Assembly (NCBI RefSeq): GCF_005517195.1
Contig: NZ_CP040244.1
Coordinates: forward strand, 7,520,001 to 7,584,000
Origin: Streptomyces vilmorinianum
GTDB lineage: Bacteria; Actinomycetota; Actinomycetes; Streptomycetales; Streptomycetaceae
Length of the DNA: 64,000 nucleotides
Direction: 5' to 3'
Shown here: positions 8,200-17,989 of the stretch, one piece after another
How positions within the stretch are numbered: the first letter of the stretch is position 1
Layout: each line of letters starts with the position of its first letter
The notes under the pieces: generated by a model
Told to the model about the DNA's origin: nothing
The model's input: only the letters and a program-made list of their open reading frames with translations
Databases searched by the model: none
Translations under genes and position numbers: made by a program

Positions 8200-8290
8200 C
8201 GGAGGCGGAGGGATTTGAACCCTCGATGGGCTTTAAGACCCAAACCGCATTAGCAGTGCGGCGCCATAGACCGGACTAGGCGACGCCTCC
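8200..8290 (-). tRNA. tRNA-Ser(GCT)
   Basis: A class II tRNA of 91 nt. The acceptor is GGAGGCG/CGCCTCC with discriminator G, the anticodon arm CGCA-CTGCTAA-TGCG gives anticodon GCT, there is a long variable arm, and the T-loop is GGTTCAAATCC. It reads serine AGC/AGU codons. Another GCT tRNA with a different body lies at 45161-45245. Confidence 0.95.
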
Positions 8291-8492
8291 ATGCACCTCG
8301 CGCGGGCGCGAGTGGTGCGTGCAGATGATGACACAGAGAAGCCGCGCGTCACCAATCGCTTCTCACCGTACTAGCCCTCCGGGGGCGAGAGCAAAGCCCC
8401 TGGGCGCATCCCGCTTGCGCAACGAACGGCAGTACGCAGCGTTAGAGGGGACGGGCCCCCGAGCCCGTACCGTCCGTCTCCCTGGAGTTCGT

Positions 8493-8918
8493 ATGCTGCG
8501 CAGCCTCGTACTCGCCACCCTCGTCACCACCGCCACCGGCGCCGCCGGGCTCGGGCCCCTGCCGCCGTTGCCGTTGCTGTCGGCGCCCGACGCGCTCACC
8601 GTGACCATCTCCAAGAGCGGGCACCCGAAAGCCGACGGCACGTACCGGCTCGAGTGCGGCGCCGAGCCCCGCGGGGACCATCCGGCCGCCGAGCACGCCT
8701 GTGCGCGGCTCGCCCGGTTCGCGAAGGAGGGCAAGGACCCCTTCGCGCCGGTCGGCACGGACCGGTTCTGTGCGCAGCAGTACGGCGGGCCCGCCGTCGC
8801 GCACGTCACCGGCGACTGGCGGGGACGCAGCGTCGACGCCCGCTTCTCCCGGGCCAACGGGTGCGAGATCGAGCGGTGGGAGAGCCTGGAGCCCCTCCTG
8901 CCGCGCGTACGGGGATGA
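8493..8918 (+). CDS. Divergent subtilisin-inhibitor-like (SSI family) secreted protein
   Basis: A 141-residue protein with an Ala/Leu-rich N-terminal signal peptide (about 1-30). The remainder follows the SSI plan: first disulfide pair around RLECGAEP and AEHACARL, second around DRFCAQQYGG and NGCEIERW, with VTGDWRGRSV between. In classical SSI the reactive site follows the third cysteine (CPM-VY). Here the equivalent is CAQ-QY, so the P1 residue would be Gln, which is unusual. Expected to be secreted and to block an extracellular serine protease, but the target is uncertain. ATG at 8493 follows cctggagttcgt, a weak ribosome site. Confidence 0.78.
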   Translation: MLRSLVLATLVTTATGAAGLGPLPPLPLLSAPDALTVTISKSGHPKADGTYRLECGAEPRGDHPAAEHACARLARFAKEGKDPFAPVGTDRFCAQQYGGPAVAHVTGDWRGRSVDARFSRANGCEIERWESLEPLLPRVRG

Positions 8919-9082
8919 AGCGTCGCATCTCGGTGGAGGCCGGAGACCTCCACCCGCGCCCATCGGCCCTGCCCTTAGACTCACCTCAGTGACAGGCCGG
9001 GGCCCGAGGGGCAAGATGGGGCCGGCCGGGCACCGGGCGGTGCAGCTGGGCAAGTGCAGTGGGTCAGGGAGGAAGCGTCGTC

Positions 9083-12000
9083 GTGAGCAGCAGGCCATCC
9101 CGAGGCGCTGCTCGCCTCGCAGCCATACTTGACGCCCTCCCCGACGGCCTCGTGCTCGTCAACTGCAACGGCACGGTCGTCAACGCCAACACCATCGCCC
9201 TCGGCATGTTCGAGACCCCCGGCACCGCCCTCGTCGGGCGCGGCCTGCTCGATCTGCTGCCCGGGTTCGACTCGCGGCTGATCCCCGGTTCCATGCGGCG
9301 GCCCGAGGGCACCGACGAGCGGGGCCGTACCAAGCCGGCCCGGATGATCGCCCGGCGCACCGACGGCAGCGAGTTCGCCGTCGAGGTGACCAGCGCCAGC
9401 CTGGAGGACGGGCGCGAGGCCTACGACTCGTACAGCGCCTACACCGGCGACGAGCTGCTCATGCTCGTCGTACGCGATCTCACCGGCACCCTCGACACCG
9501 AGGCCGAACTCGCCCGCTCGCAGCGCCAGACCGAGATGATCCTGCGGGCCGCGGCCGAGGGAGTCGTCGGGACGGACACCGACGGGCGGGTCGTCCTCGT
9601 GAACCCCGCCGCCGCGCAGATCCTCGGCTTCCGCGCCAGCGACCTCGGCGGCAAGGAGCTGCACCCCCTGATCCTGCACTCGCGCGCGGACGGCGAGCCG
9701 TTCGCGTACGAGGAGTCGCCGCTCGCCGACACGCTCAAGTCGGGGCGCAAGCACCGGGTCCGCGGGCAGGTGCTGTGGGCGAAGAACGGTTCGCGGGTGC
9801 CGGTCGACCTGACGACCGCGCCGGTACGGGACGGGGACCAGCTTGTCGGCGCGGTGATGACCTTCACCGACCGCCGGCCCTACGAGCAGCTCGTCGACGC
9901 GCACACGGCCGAGCTCGCCGAGCTCAAGAAGAGCCACGACGAGCTCACGAAGGGGCATGAGGAGCAGCAGGCTCGGCAGAAGGAGCGGTACGCGTCGCTG
10001 GCCGCCCGGCACGAGCAGCTGACGGCCGTTCTCGGCGAGGCGCTGCGCGGGCCCCTGGAGGAGCTGCGGACCGAGCTCGCCACGCTCGCCGCCGACGACG
10101 CGGGGCAGCTGTGGCCGGAGGCCAACCAGCTCCTGCACCACCTGGCCGCCGGGTACGCCCGGATGACCACCCTCGTCGACAACGTCCTCGGCTATCAGCG
10201 GCTCGACGCCGGGACGGAGACGCTCGACAGGTCCGTCGTCCTGCTCGACGGGGTCGTCACGGCGGGCGTCGACGGGGCGGTGGAGCTCATCGGGCCCGGC
10301 CGGGCCCAGTTCGCCGTGCACGCGCCGCCGATCGAGGCCGAGGTGGACGCGGGGCGGCTCGCGACCGCGCTCGCGCATCTCGTCGCGGACGTGGCCGGGG
10401 TCGACTCCACCGGCAAGGCACGCGTCGTGCCCGGAGGCGGGTACGTCGACTCGACGATCGTGGTGGCGGCCGCGCAGCGCGGTGACGTCGTACGGATCGA
10501 GGTGCGCGGACCGTACGCCGGCGGCGACCCCGTCCACCAGCCCATCGTCCGCGGGATCGTGGCCGCGCACGGCGGCGTGGTGCAGACGCACGAGGTGCCG
10601 GGGATGAGCGGCAGCGCGTACGTCCTGGAGGTGCCGCTCGGCGCCGGGAAGGGCACGGTCGCCCCGCGGCCCGCCGCCGAACCGGAGCCCGAGCCGGCAC
10701 CGAAGCCGGAGCCGAAACCGACGGCGGAGGCGGAGGCGGACGGGGCGCTCGCGCTGCCCGCGCAGGCCTCGGACACCCAGGCCGGCGGACGGCGCCGCGC
10801 CCGGCGGGCGTCCACCGACGCCTTCCTGGAGAGCGCGGTGGCCCCCGAGGGCCCCGCCGGCGCCGTCGAGCCGACCGGGCGCCGCCGGGGTCGTACGGAG
10901 GAGGCTCCGGCCCCCGCCGAGCTGATCCCCGCCCAGAGCGTCGGAACGGCCGGTGCCGGTGCCGGTACCGCTGCCGGGGCCGGGGCCGGGGCCGTCGAGC
11001 CGACCGGGCGGCGTCGCGGCCGGCCCGCCGAGGGTTCCGTGGTGACCGCGGCCGAAGGCGCGCAGGGGCGTGCCGCGCTGGGCGACACCGTGCCCCCGCA
11101 GGGCGTTCCCGTACCCGCTCAGGGCTCCGCCGCCGAGGCTCCCGCCCTGGCCCGGGCCCTGCCCGCCTCGGGGGAGCCCACGGGCCGGCGGGCGCGCCGG
11201 GCGCTTGCCGCGCAGGAGCGGACCGAGGCCGCCGAGGCCGGGCCGCGTACGCCGTTCGCGCTGCCCCCGGCCGACGCGGACCGCGCCGTCGCGCCCGAGC
11301 CGGTACCGGCCCCGCAGCAGCGGGAGCCCCAGCCCCAGCCGCAATCACTTCCGCAGGCGCAGCCGATGCCGATGCCGGTGTCGATGCCGATGCCGATGCC
11401 GGTGAGCGACGAAGGGCAGCACGACGCCGTACGGTCCCTGCCGGACGCCGACCACACTCCGCCGCAGCCGCACCCGCTGCCCGCGCCGACCGGGCGTCGC
11501 CGCCAGGAGGCGCCTACCGCGAGCGGTACCGGATCCGTACCCCTGCCGCCGGAGGCACCCGCGGCACCCGCGGCCCCGAAGGACGCGACGCAGAGCGGGC
11601 GGGCCTTCAGTGTGCGGACGCTGGGGCAGGGCGTTCCCTTCGCCCAGCAGATCGCCGCTCAGCAGAACGGCCAGGCAGGACAGGCCGGGCAGGCCGGGCA
11701 GGCCGGGCAGCCCGCCGCGAGCAACGGCTCCGGGCGGCGGCGCAAGCTCGCCACCCCACCCGAGGGCGACCGTCCGGTTCCGGCGGCCACGCCCGCTCCC
11801 GTGCCCGCACCGGTCCCGGCCCCCGAACCGGTCGCCAAGCTCGGCTCCGCCCCCTCCGAGGGTCAGGGTCGCGCGTACGCCATAGGGGCGCCCGCGGAGG
11901 GCTCCGCCGAGGGCCCCGAGCCGCTCGACGGTCCGGGCGGCGCGGTCGAGGTCGCCAACAAGCCGCTGCCGCAGCCCGTCGACGACGAGCTGCCCCCGGA

Positions 12001-12715
12001 GCCGCTGGACAACCCGCGCCGGCTGCTCGTCTGGCCCGCCCCGGACGTCTCCACCCAGCAGGCGCTGAGCGACCGCGGCTACCGACCGGTGATCGTCCAC
12101 TCCCGCGAGGAGGTCGACGCCCAGATCGCCGCCTTCCCGGCCGCGCTCTTCGTCGACCCGCTGACCGGGCCCATCACCCGTACCGCGCTCCAGTCGCTCC
12201 GCCAGGCAGCCGTGGCCGCCGAGGTGCCCGTGCTCCTCGCGGCCGGGCTCGGGCAGGCGACGCGGGAGGCGGCGTACGGCGCCGATCCCGCCGTACTCCT
12301 CAAGGCGCTGGCGCCCCGCGACAGCGAGCAGCACCCGTCGCGCGTGCTCCTCATCGAGGAGAACGACGACATCGCGCAGGCGCTCGCCGCGACCCTGGAG
12401 CGGCGCGGGATGCAGGTGGCGCGGGCGGCGGCCGACACGGACGCGGTCGCGCTGGCCACGCAGATCCGGCCGAACCTGGTGGTGATGGACCTGATGCAGG
12501 TACGCCGCCGCCGCGCCGGGATCATCGACTGGCTGCGCGCGAACGGGCAGTTGAACCGCACGCCGCTCGTCGTCTACACCTCGGCCGACCTCGACGAGGC
12601 GGAGCTGCCGAAGCTGTCCTCCGGCGAGACGGTCCTGTTCCTGGCCGAGCGCTCGAACAGCAACGAGGTCCAGGCGCGGATCGTCGACCTGCTCGCGAAG
12701 ATCGGCACCAACTAG
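9083..12715 (+). CDS. PAS-domain multimodular signalling protein with pseudokinase and C-terminal receiver
   Basis: A 1,210-residue cytoplasmic protein; GTG 9083 is preceded by GGGAGG. Order: PAS (about 10-130, LDALPDGLVLVNCNGTVVNAN), second PAS (about 150-265, AAAEGVVGTDTDGRVVLVNPAA), coiled stretch (KKSHDELTKGHEEQQARQ), histidine-kinase-like region (about 300-525), a Pro/Ala/Glu/Gln-rich linker of some 450 residues, then two receiver-like modules (about 980-1080 and 1085-1208). The H-box equivalent (LGEALRGPLEEL) has no histidine, and the ATPase N- and G-boxes are degraded, so autokinase activity is unlikely. The last receiver keeps Asp in VVMDLMQ and the acidic IEENDD. It probably integrates a signal by protein contact. 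No cognate kinase or operon partner is next to it. Confidence 0.75.
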   Translation: MSSRPSRGAARLAAILDALPDGLVLVNCNGTVVNANTIALGMFETPGTALVGRGLLDLLPGFDSRLIPGSMRRPEGTDERGRTKPARMIARRTDGSEFAVEVTSASLEDGREAYDSYSAYTGDELLMLVVRDLTGTLDTEAELARSQRQTEMILRAAAEGVVGTDTDGRVVLVNPAAAQILGFRASDLGGKELHPLILHSRADGEPFAYEESPLADTLKSGRKHRVRGQVLWAKNGSRVPVDLTTAPVRDGDQLVGAVMTFTDRRPYEQLVDAHTAELAELKKSHDELTKGHEEQQARQKERYASLAARHEQLTAVLGEALRGPLEELRTELATLAADDAGQLWPEANQLLHHLAAGYARMTTLVDNVLGYQRLDAGTETLDRSVVLLDGVVTAGVDGAVELIGPGRAQFAVHAPPIEAEVDAGRLATALAHLVADVAGVDSTGKARVVPGGGYVDSTIVVAAAQRGDVVRIEVRGPYAGGDPVHQPIVRGIVAAHGGVVQTHEVPGMSGSAYVLEVPLGAGKGTVAPRPAAEPEPEPAPKPEPKPTAEAEADGALALPAQASDTQAGGRRRARRASTDAFLESAVAPEGPAGAVEPTGRRRGRTEEAPAPAELIPAQSVGTAGAGAGTAAGAGAGAVEPTGRRRGRPAEGSVVTAAEGAQGRAALGDTVPPQGVPVPAQGSAAEAPALARALPASGEPTGRRARRALAAQERTEAAEAGPRTPFALPPADADRAVAPEPVPAPQQREPQPQPQSLPQAQPMPMPVSMPMPMPVSDEGQHDAVRSLPDADHTPPQPHPLPAPTGRRRQEAPTASGTGSVPLPPEAPAAPAAPKDATQSGRAFSVRTLGQGVPFAQQIAAQQNGQAGQAGQAGQAGQPAASNGSGRRRKLATPPEGDRPVPAATPAPVPAPVPAPEPVAKLGSAPSEGQGRAYAIGAPAEGSAEGPEPLDGPGGAVEVANKPLPQPVDDELPPEPLDNPRRLLVWPAPDVSTQQALSDRGYRPVIVHSREEVDAQIAAFPAALFVDPLTGPITRTALQSLRQAAVAAEVPVLLAAGLGQATREAAYGADPAVLLKALAPRDSEQHPSRVLLIEENDDIAQALAATLERRGMQVARAAADTDAVALATQIRPNLVVMDLMQVRRRRAGIIDWLRANGQLNRTPLVVYTSADLDEAELPKLSSGETVLFLAERSNSNEVQARIVDLLAKIGTN

Positions 12716-12751
12716 CCCCGTAGGGCCGGTTGGTGCCGATGCAAGGTGAGC

Positions 12752-12791
12752 GCTCGGGTCAGATCTGGGTCAGGCTCGGGTCAGGCTCGGG

Positions 12792-12804
<13 letters not shown>
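12752..12804. repeat. 11-bp tandem repeat at the 3' end of the acyl-CoA ligase gene
   Basis: Repeats of gctcgggtcag interleaved with atctgggtcag. They lie between the convergent PAS-protein and ligase genes and include the ligase stop codon. Confidence 0.7.
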
Positions 12805-14444
<1,640 letters not shown>

Positions 14445-14573
14445 GGCGTCCTCCCGGTGGGCGCTACGTGGCAGTAAGGGTGGGGAGATTCTGCGCACGT
14501 ACCAAGCGGTATGTCACTACCCGGGAGTAGGTGAATTGCCAGATTGCCAGTGATCACTGGCAGAGGCGGACCA

Positions 14574-15143
14574 TCAGCGTACGGGGGACAGCTCCGGGTC
14601 CTCGCGGAGCTTGCCCAGCGCGCGGGACACCGCGCTCTTGACCGTACCGATGGACACGCCGAGCACCTCGGCCGTCTGCGCCTCGCTGAGGTCCTCGTAG
14701 TACCGCAGGACGACCATCTGACGCTGGCGCTCGGGGAGCTTCATCACCGCGCGCCACATGGCGTCGTGCAGCACCTGCCGCTCGGCCGGGTCCGGCTCGG
14801 GCAGGCCGGCCGGCTCGGGCAGCTCCTCGCACGCGAACTCGTCGACCTTGCGCTTGCGCCACTGGGACGTACGAGTGTTCAGCAGCGCGCGACGGACGTA
14901 GCCGTCCAGGGCGCGGTGGTCCTCGATCCGCTCCCACGCGACGAAGGTCTTGGTCAGCGCGGTCTGCAGCAGGTCCTCGGCGTCCGACGGGTTCGCGGTC
15001 AGCGAGCGCGCGGTGCGCAACAGCACGGGCCCGCGAGCCCGTACGTACGAGGAGAACGACGGGTATCCGGCGGTCTTCACAGCGGTCCCGAGGGCGGCCG
15101 TGGAGGCGCCGGCACAGACGGGGCCAGAGGGTGGCGGAGTCAT
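14574..15143 (-). CDS. ECF sigma factor (SigE family)
   Basis: A 189-residue sigma-70 family ECF factor. Region 2 (SFSSYVRARGPVLLRTAR, DAEDLLQTALTKTFVAW) and region 4 (LPERQRQMVVLRYYEDLS followed by a helix-turn-helix EAQTAEVLGVSIGTVKSAVS) are intact. ATG 15143 gives a 30-residue lead before region 2; a later start is possible. No anti-sigma gene adjoins it, unlike many ECF loci, so its control is not evident. Confidence 0.9.
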   Translation of the reverse strand: MTPPPSGPVCAGASTAALGTAVKTAGYPSFSSYVRARGPVLLRTARSLTANPSDAEDLLQTALTKTFVAWERIEDHRALDGYVRRALLNTRTSQWRKRKVDEFACEELPEPAGLPEPDPAERQVLHDAMWRAVMKLPERQRQMVVLRYYEDLSEAQTAEVLGVSIGTVKSAVSRALGKLREDPELSPVR

Positions 15144-15269
15144 GACTCCACGCTAGGAGCGGGTCCCGGGCGGCGGATCGGCCCCAGGTCCCGACCCGTG
15201 CTCCCCCTCAGGTTGTAGGGGTGGGGATACCTGGACCTCCTGAAGGTGGAGTCGCACGGGCCGGGAACT

Positions 15270-15362
15270 CAGGGTCGGGCACAAGGGGTCGGGCGCATAG
15301 GGTCGGGCACAAGGGGTCGGGCCCTCATGGTCGGTCACTCATGGTCGGTCACTCAGGGTCAG
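15270..15362. repeat. Intergenic minisatellite
   Basis: About six imperfect units (gggtcgggcacaag, then catggtcggtcact) between the sigma-factor promoter side and the stop codon of the DUF1906 gene. No gene or hairpin is apparent in it. Confidence 0.75.
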
Positions 15363-16339
15363 GGCTGGACGAGGGCGGCCGGGGCGTCGACCTCGTTGCG
15401 GTCGATCATCATGCGGCTGCCGCCGTGCGACTCGGTGACGTTGCCCGCGTACTGGTGGATCCGGCCGTGCTCCCGCCAGGCCGTGGACGGCAGCACGGGC
15501 TCAGTGAAGAGCGCGGGCGTGCCGCCCCAGCGCGCGAACCAGATCACGGCCGGGAGGTCCTTCGCCCCGGCCTTCCGCGCCTCCTCCATGTGCCGCACTC
15601 CGCTGTCGGCGCTGCTGTAGAAGCCGGGCAGGAAGCCGAGGCGGTGGACCTCGCGGTTCCAGGCGCGGACGAAGAGGAGGGTCGTCGCGGCGCAGCTCAG
15701 GTCGGTGATCCGATAGGCCTCCATGTCGAGGTAGAGCGGACTGGACGGGGCGATGCCCAGGGCGCGGGCGGCCTTGACCGCCTCGGCGGCCTCCTGGGTG
15801 CCCTGGGCCCAGGGCGTACGGCCGATGGGGACGTCCCGCTTGTCCTCGGCGATCACGCACGGCGCCTGGGAGCCGACGAACAGGGGCAGCAGCCGCCAGC
15901 CCATGGCGTGCACCGATTCGACCCAGGCCGCGTTCAGATGCTGCTGCGTGAGGCAACCGCGGCCCCGGCCGCCGATGTAGATGCCGACGGCCCGGTACGG
16001 GGAGGCCCGCCAGGCCTTCATCACGGTGAGGGACGGAGCCTCGCACGTGTCGAAGGCGCGCCCCAGGAAGCGGAGGTCGGGGGCGGCTCGGGCCCCCGGG
16101 ACAGCCTTCGCGGGGTCGGCGGTCGCCGGGGCGGCGGTCGCGAGGTCGGCAGTTGCGGGGTCGGCAGTTGCGGGGTCCGCAATCGCGAGGTCGGCAGTCG
16201 CGGGGTCCGCGGTGGCGGGGTCGGCCGCCGCCGGGGCGGCGAGCAGCGTGGCGGCGAGCGCGGCCACCAGGGCGGGGGCCAGGGCCCTCGCCTGTACGGA
16301 CCTGTGACGGGGCCGAACCGCGGCCGGGGAGCTTTCCAT
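15359..16339 (-). CDS. Secreted DUF1906 (Rv2525c-like glycoside-hydrolase-like) protein
   Basis: A 326-residue exported protein. The N-terminus is basic then Ala-rich (SVQARALAPALVAALAAT, cleavage near APAAA-DP), consistent with Sec or Tat export. Next is a low-complexity ATADP repeat (about 45-85) and a DUF1906 TIM-barrel-like domain (LGRAFDTCEAPS, AVGIYIGGRG, YLDMEAY, PGFYSSADSG, WFARWGG, IHQYAGN). Family members are thought to act on cell-wall glycans. ATG 16339 was preferred over an in-frame ATG 12 codons upstream. The repeat makes the mature N-terminus variable in length. Confidence 0.8.
   Translation of the reverse strand: MESSPAAVRPRHRSVQARALAPALVAALAATLLAAPAAADPATADPATADLAIADPATADPATADLATAAPATADPAKAVPGARAAPDLRFLGRAFDTCEAPSLTVMKAWRASPYRAVGIYIGGRGRGCLTQQHLNAAWVESVHAMGWRLLPLFVGSQAPCVIAEDKRDVPIGRTPWAQGTQEAAEAVKAARALGIAPSSPLYLDMEAYRITDLSCAATTLLFVRAWNREVHRLGFLPGFYSSADSGVRHMEEARKAGAKDLPAVIWFARWGGTPALFTEPVLPSTAWREHGRIHQYAGNVTESHGGSRMMIDRNEVDAPAALVQP
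16117..16235 (-). repeat. Coding 15-bp tandem repeat (ATADP linker)
   Basis: Roughly eight units related to ggtcggcagttgcgg in frame with the DUF1906 gene, encoding Ala-Thr/Ile-Ala-Asp-Pro blocks between the signal peptide and the folded domain. Confidence 0.8.
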
Positions 16340-16391
16340 GGGGCGAGTGAAGTGCTCCCCGCCCCGACCGTCCAACGCTCGGGCCGTCGCC

Positions 16392-17558
16392 TCAGCCGTC
16401 CGTGCCCAGGATCAACCCGGACGTGGGAACTCCGGTGCCCGCCGTGACCAGTGTCCTGGCCACGCCGGGTATCTGGTTCACGGACGTGCCCCGCACCTGC
16501 CGTACGGCCTCCGCGATGCCGTTCATCCCGTGCAGATACGCCTCCCCCAGCTGCCCGCCGTGCGTGTTCAGCGGGAGCGCGTCCGCCGCGACGAAGTCGG
16601 CCGCCTCCCCCGGCCCGCAGAACCCGAACTCCTCCAGCTGCATCAGCACGAACGGGGTGAAGTGGTCGTAGAGGATGCCCACGTCGATGTCGCCGGGCGC
16701 GAGCCCCGAGGTCCGCCACAACTGCCGGGCCACGACACCCATCTCGGGCAGTCCGGTGAATTCGTCGCGGTAGAAACTGGTCATCGCCTCCTGGTTGCGT
16801 CCGGCGCCCTGGGCGGCGGCGACGATCACGGCGGGTGGCCGGCGCAGATCGCGGGCGCGCTCGGCGGAGGTGACGACGATCGCCTGGCCGCCGTCGGTCT
16901 CCTGACAGCAGTCCAGGAGCCGGAGCGGCTCGACGATCCAGCGCGAGGCGGCGTGGTCGGCGAGGGCGATCGGTTTGCCGTAGAAGTACGCGGCGGGGTT
17001 GCGGGCCGCGTGCCGGCGGTCGGTGACGGCGACATGGCCGAAGGCCTCCGGGGTCAATCCGTACGTGTGCAGATAGCGCTGGGCGATCATGGCGACCCAG
17101 GAGGCCGGGGTGAGCAGTCCGAACGGCAGCTGCCAGCCGAGCGCGGCGCCCTCGGCGGAGGGCTCGCGCTGCTGGACCCCGGAGCCGAAGCGGCGTCCGG
17201 AGCGTTCGTTGAACGCCCGGTAGCAGACGACGACTTCGGCGACCCCGGTGGCCACCGCGAGGGCGGCCTGTTGGACGGTGGCGCAGGCGGCCCCGCCCCC
17301 GTAGTGGATGCGGGAGAAGAAGGACAGCTCGCCGATCCCGGCCGCCTGGGCGACGGTGATCTCGGGGCTGGTGTCCATGGTGAAGGTGACCATGCCGTCG
17401 ACGTCGCCGGGGGTGAGCCCCGCGTCGTCGAGCGCCGCGTGCACGGCCTCGACGGCGAGCTTGAGCTCACTACGGCCGGAGTCCTTGGAGAACTCGGTCG
17501 CGCCGATCCCGGCGATGGCGGCGCGGCCGCCGAGCCGGTCGGCTCCACGGATGCTCAT
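16392..17558 (-). CDS. Ltp2-like lipid-transfer thiolase (retro-aldolase candidate)
   Basis: A 388-residue thiolase-fold protein of the SCP-x/lipid-transfer type (AAIAGIGATEFSKDSG, IHYGGGAACATVQQAALAV, YDHFTPFVLMQLEEFGFC, NTHGGQLGEAYLHGMNG). It belongs to the Ltp2 group, which cleaves the side chain of a 17-hydroxy steroid-CoA and needs the DUF35 domain of ChsH2 as partner. That partner type is encoded two genes upstream. Start ATG overlaps the MaoC stop by 4 bp (ATGA), so it is the last gene of a tightly coupled operon. The steroid assignment is by analogy to the mycobacterial igr operon; the substrate here is unproven. Confidence 0.85.
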   Translation of the reverse strand: MSIRGADRLGGRAAIAGIGATEFSKDSGRSELKLAVEAVHAALDDAGLTPGDVDGMVTFTMDTSPEITVAQAAGIGELSFFSRIHYGGGAACATVQQAALAVATGVAEVVVCYRAFNERSGRRFGSGVQQREPSAEGAALGWQLPFGLLTPASWVAMIAQRYLHTYGLTPEAFGHVAVTDRRHAARNPAAYFYGKPIALADHAASRWIVEPLRLLDCCQETDGGQAIVVTSAERARDLRRPPAVIVAAAQGAGRNQEAMTSFYRDEFTGLPEMGVVARQLWRTSGLAPGDIDVGILYDHFTPFVLMQLEEFGFCGPGEAADFVAADALPLNTHGGQLGEAYLHGMNGIAEAVRQVRGTSVNQIPGVARTLVTAGTGVPTSGLILGTDG

Positions 17559-17989
17559 GACGTCACCCCCGTCGATTCCGTCGGCTCCGTCGGCTCCGTC
17601 GGCAAGGCGACCGTGACGGTGCCGGTCACGTGGTGCCCGAGGCCGTTGGCGCCCACGACCCGTATCCGGACGGTCTCCCTCTCCACATCGGTGACCGTGC
17701 CGGTCAACGTCATCGTGTCTCCCGGGTAGTTGGGGGCGCCGAGCCGGATGGCGACCTTCCGCAGCACGGCCCGGGGGCCGAGGTGGTCGGTGATGTACCG
17801 CCCCACCAGGCCGTTGGTCGTCAGGATGTTCATGAAGATGTCCGGGGAGCCCTTCTCCCTCGCGAGCTCCGCGTCGTGGTGCACGTCCTGGTAGTCGCGC
17901 GAGGCGACGGCTCCGGCGACGATCAGCGTGCGGGTGATCGGGATCTCCAGCGGCGGCAGTGCGTCCCCTGGTGTCACGACCGGGTTCAT
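17555..17989 (-). CDS. MaoC-type enoyl-CoA hydratase, ChsH1-like
   Basis: A 144-residue single hot-dog protein. It keeps the catalytic Asp/His pair in SRDYQDVHHD, so it should be the active subunit of a heteromeric hydratase with the larger MaoC/DUF35 protein. The start overlaps the acyl-CoA dehydrogenase stop by ATGA, and its own stop overlaps the thiolase start. The frame is open far upstream, but that part is the dehydrogenase gene read in another frame. The last residues (LPTEPTEPTEST) are a short slippage-like tail. Confidence 0.85.
   Translation of the reverse strand: MNPVVTPGDALPPLEIPITRTLIVAGAVASRDYQDVHHDAELAREKGSPDIFMNILTTNGLVGRYITDHLGPRAVLRKVAIRLGAPNYPGDTMTLTGTVTDVERETVRIRVVGANGLGHHVTGTVTVALPTEPTEPTESTGVTS

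Noticed and set aside
8981..11344. Minus-strand open frame of 787 codons opposite the PAS protein
   Set aside because: Gly/Arg/Leu-rich complement of the Ala/Pro-rich coding strand; no recognisable protein features.
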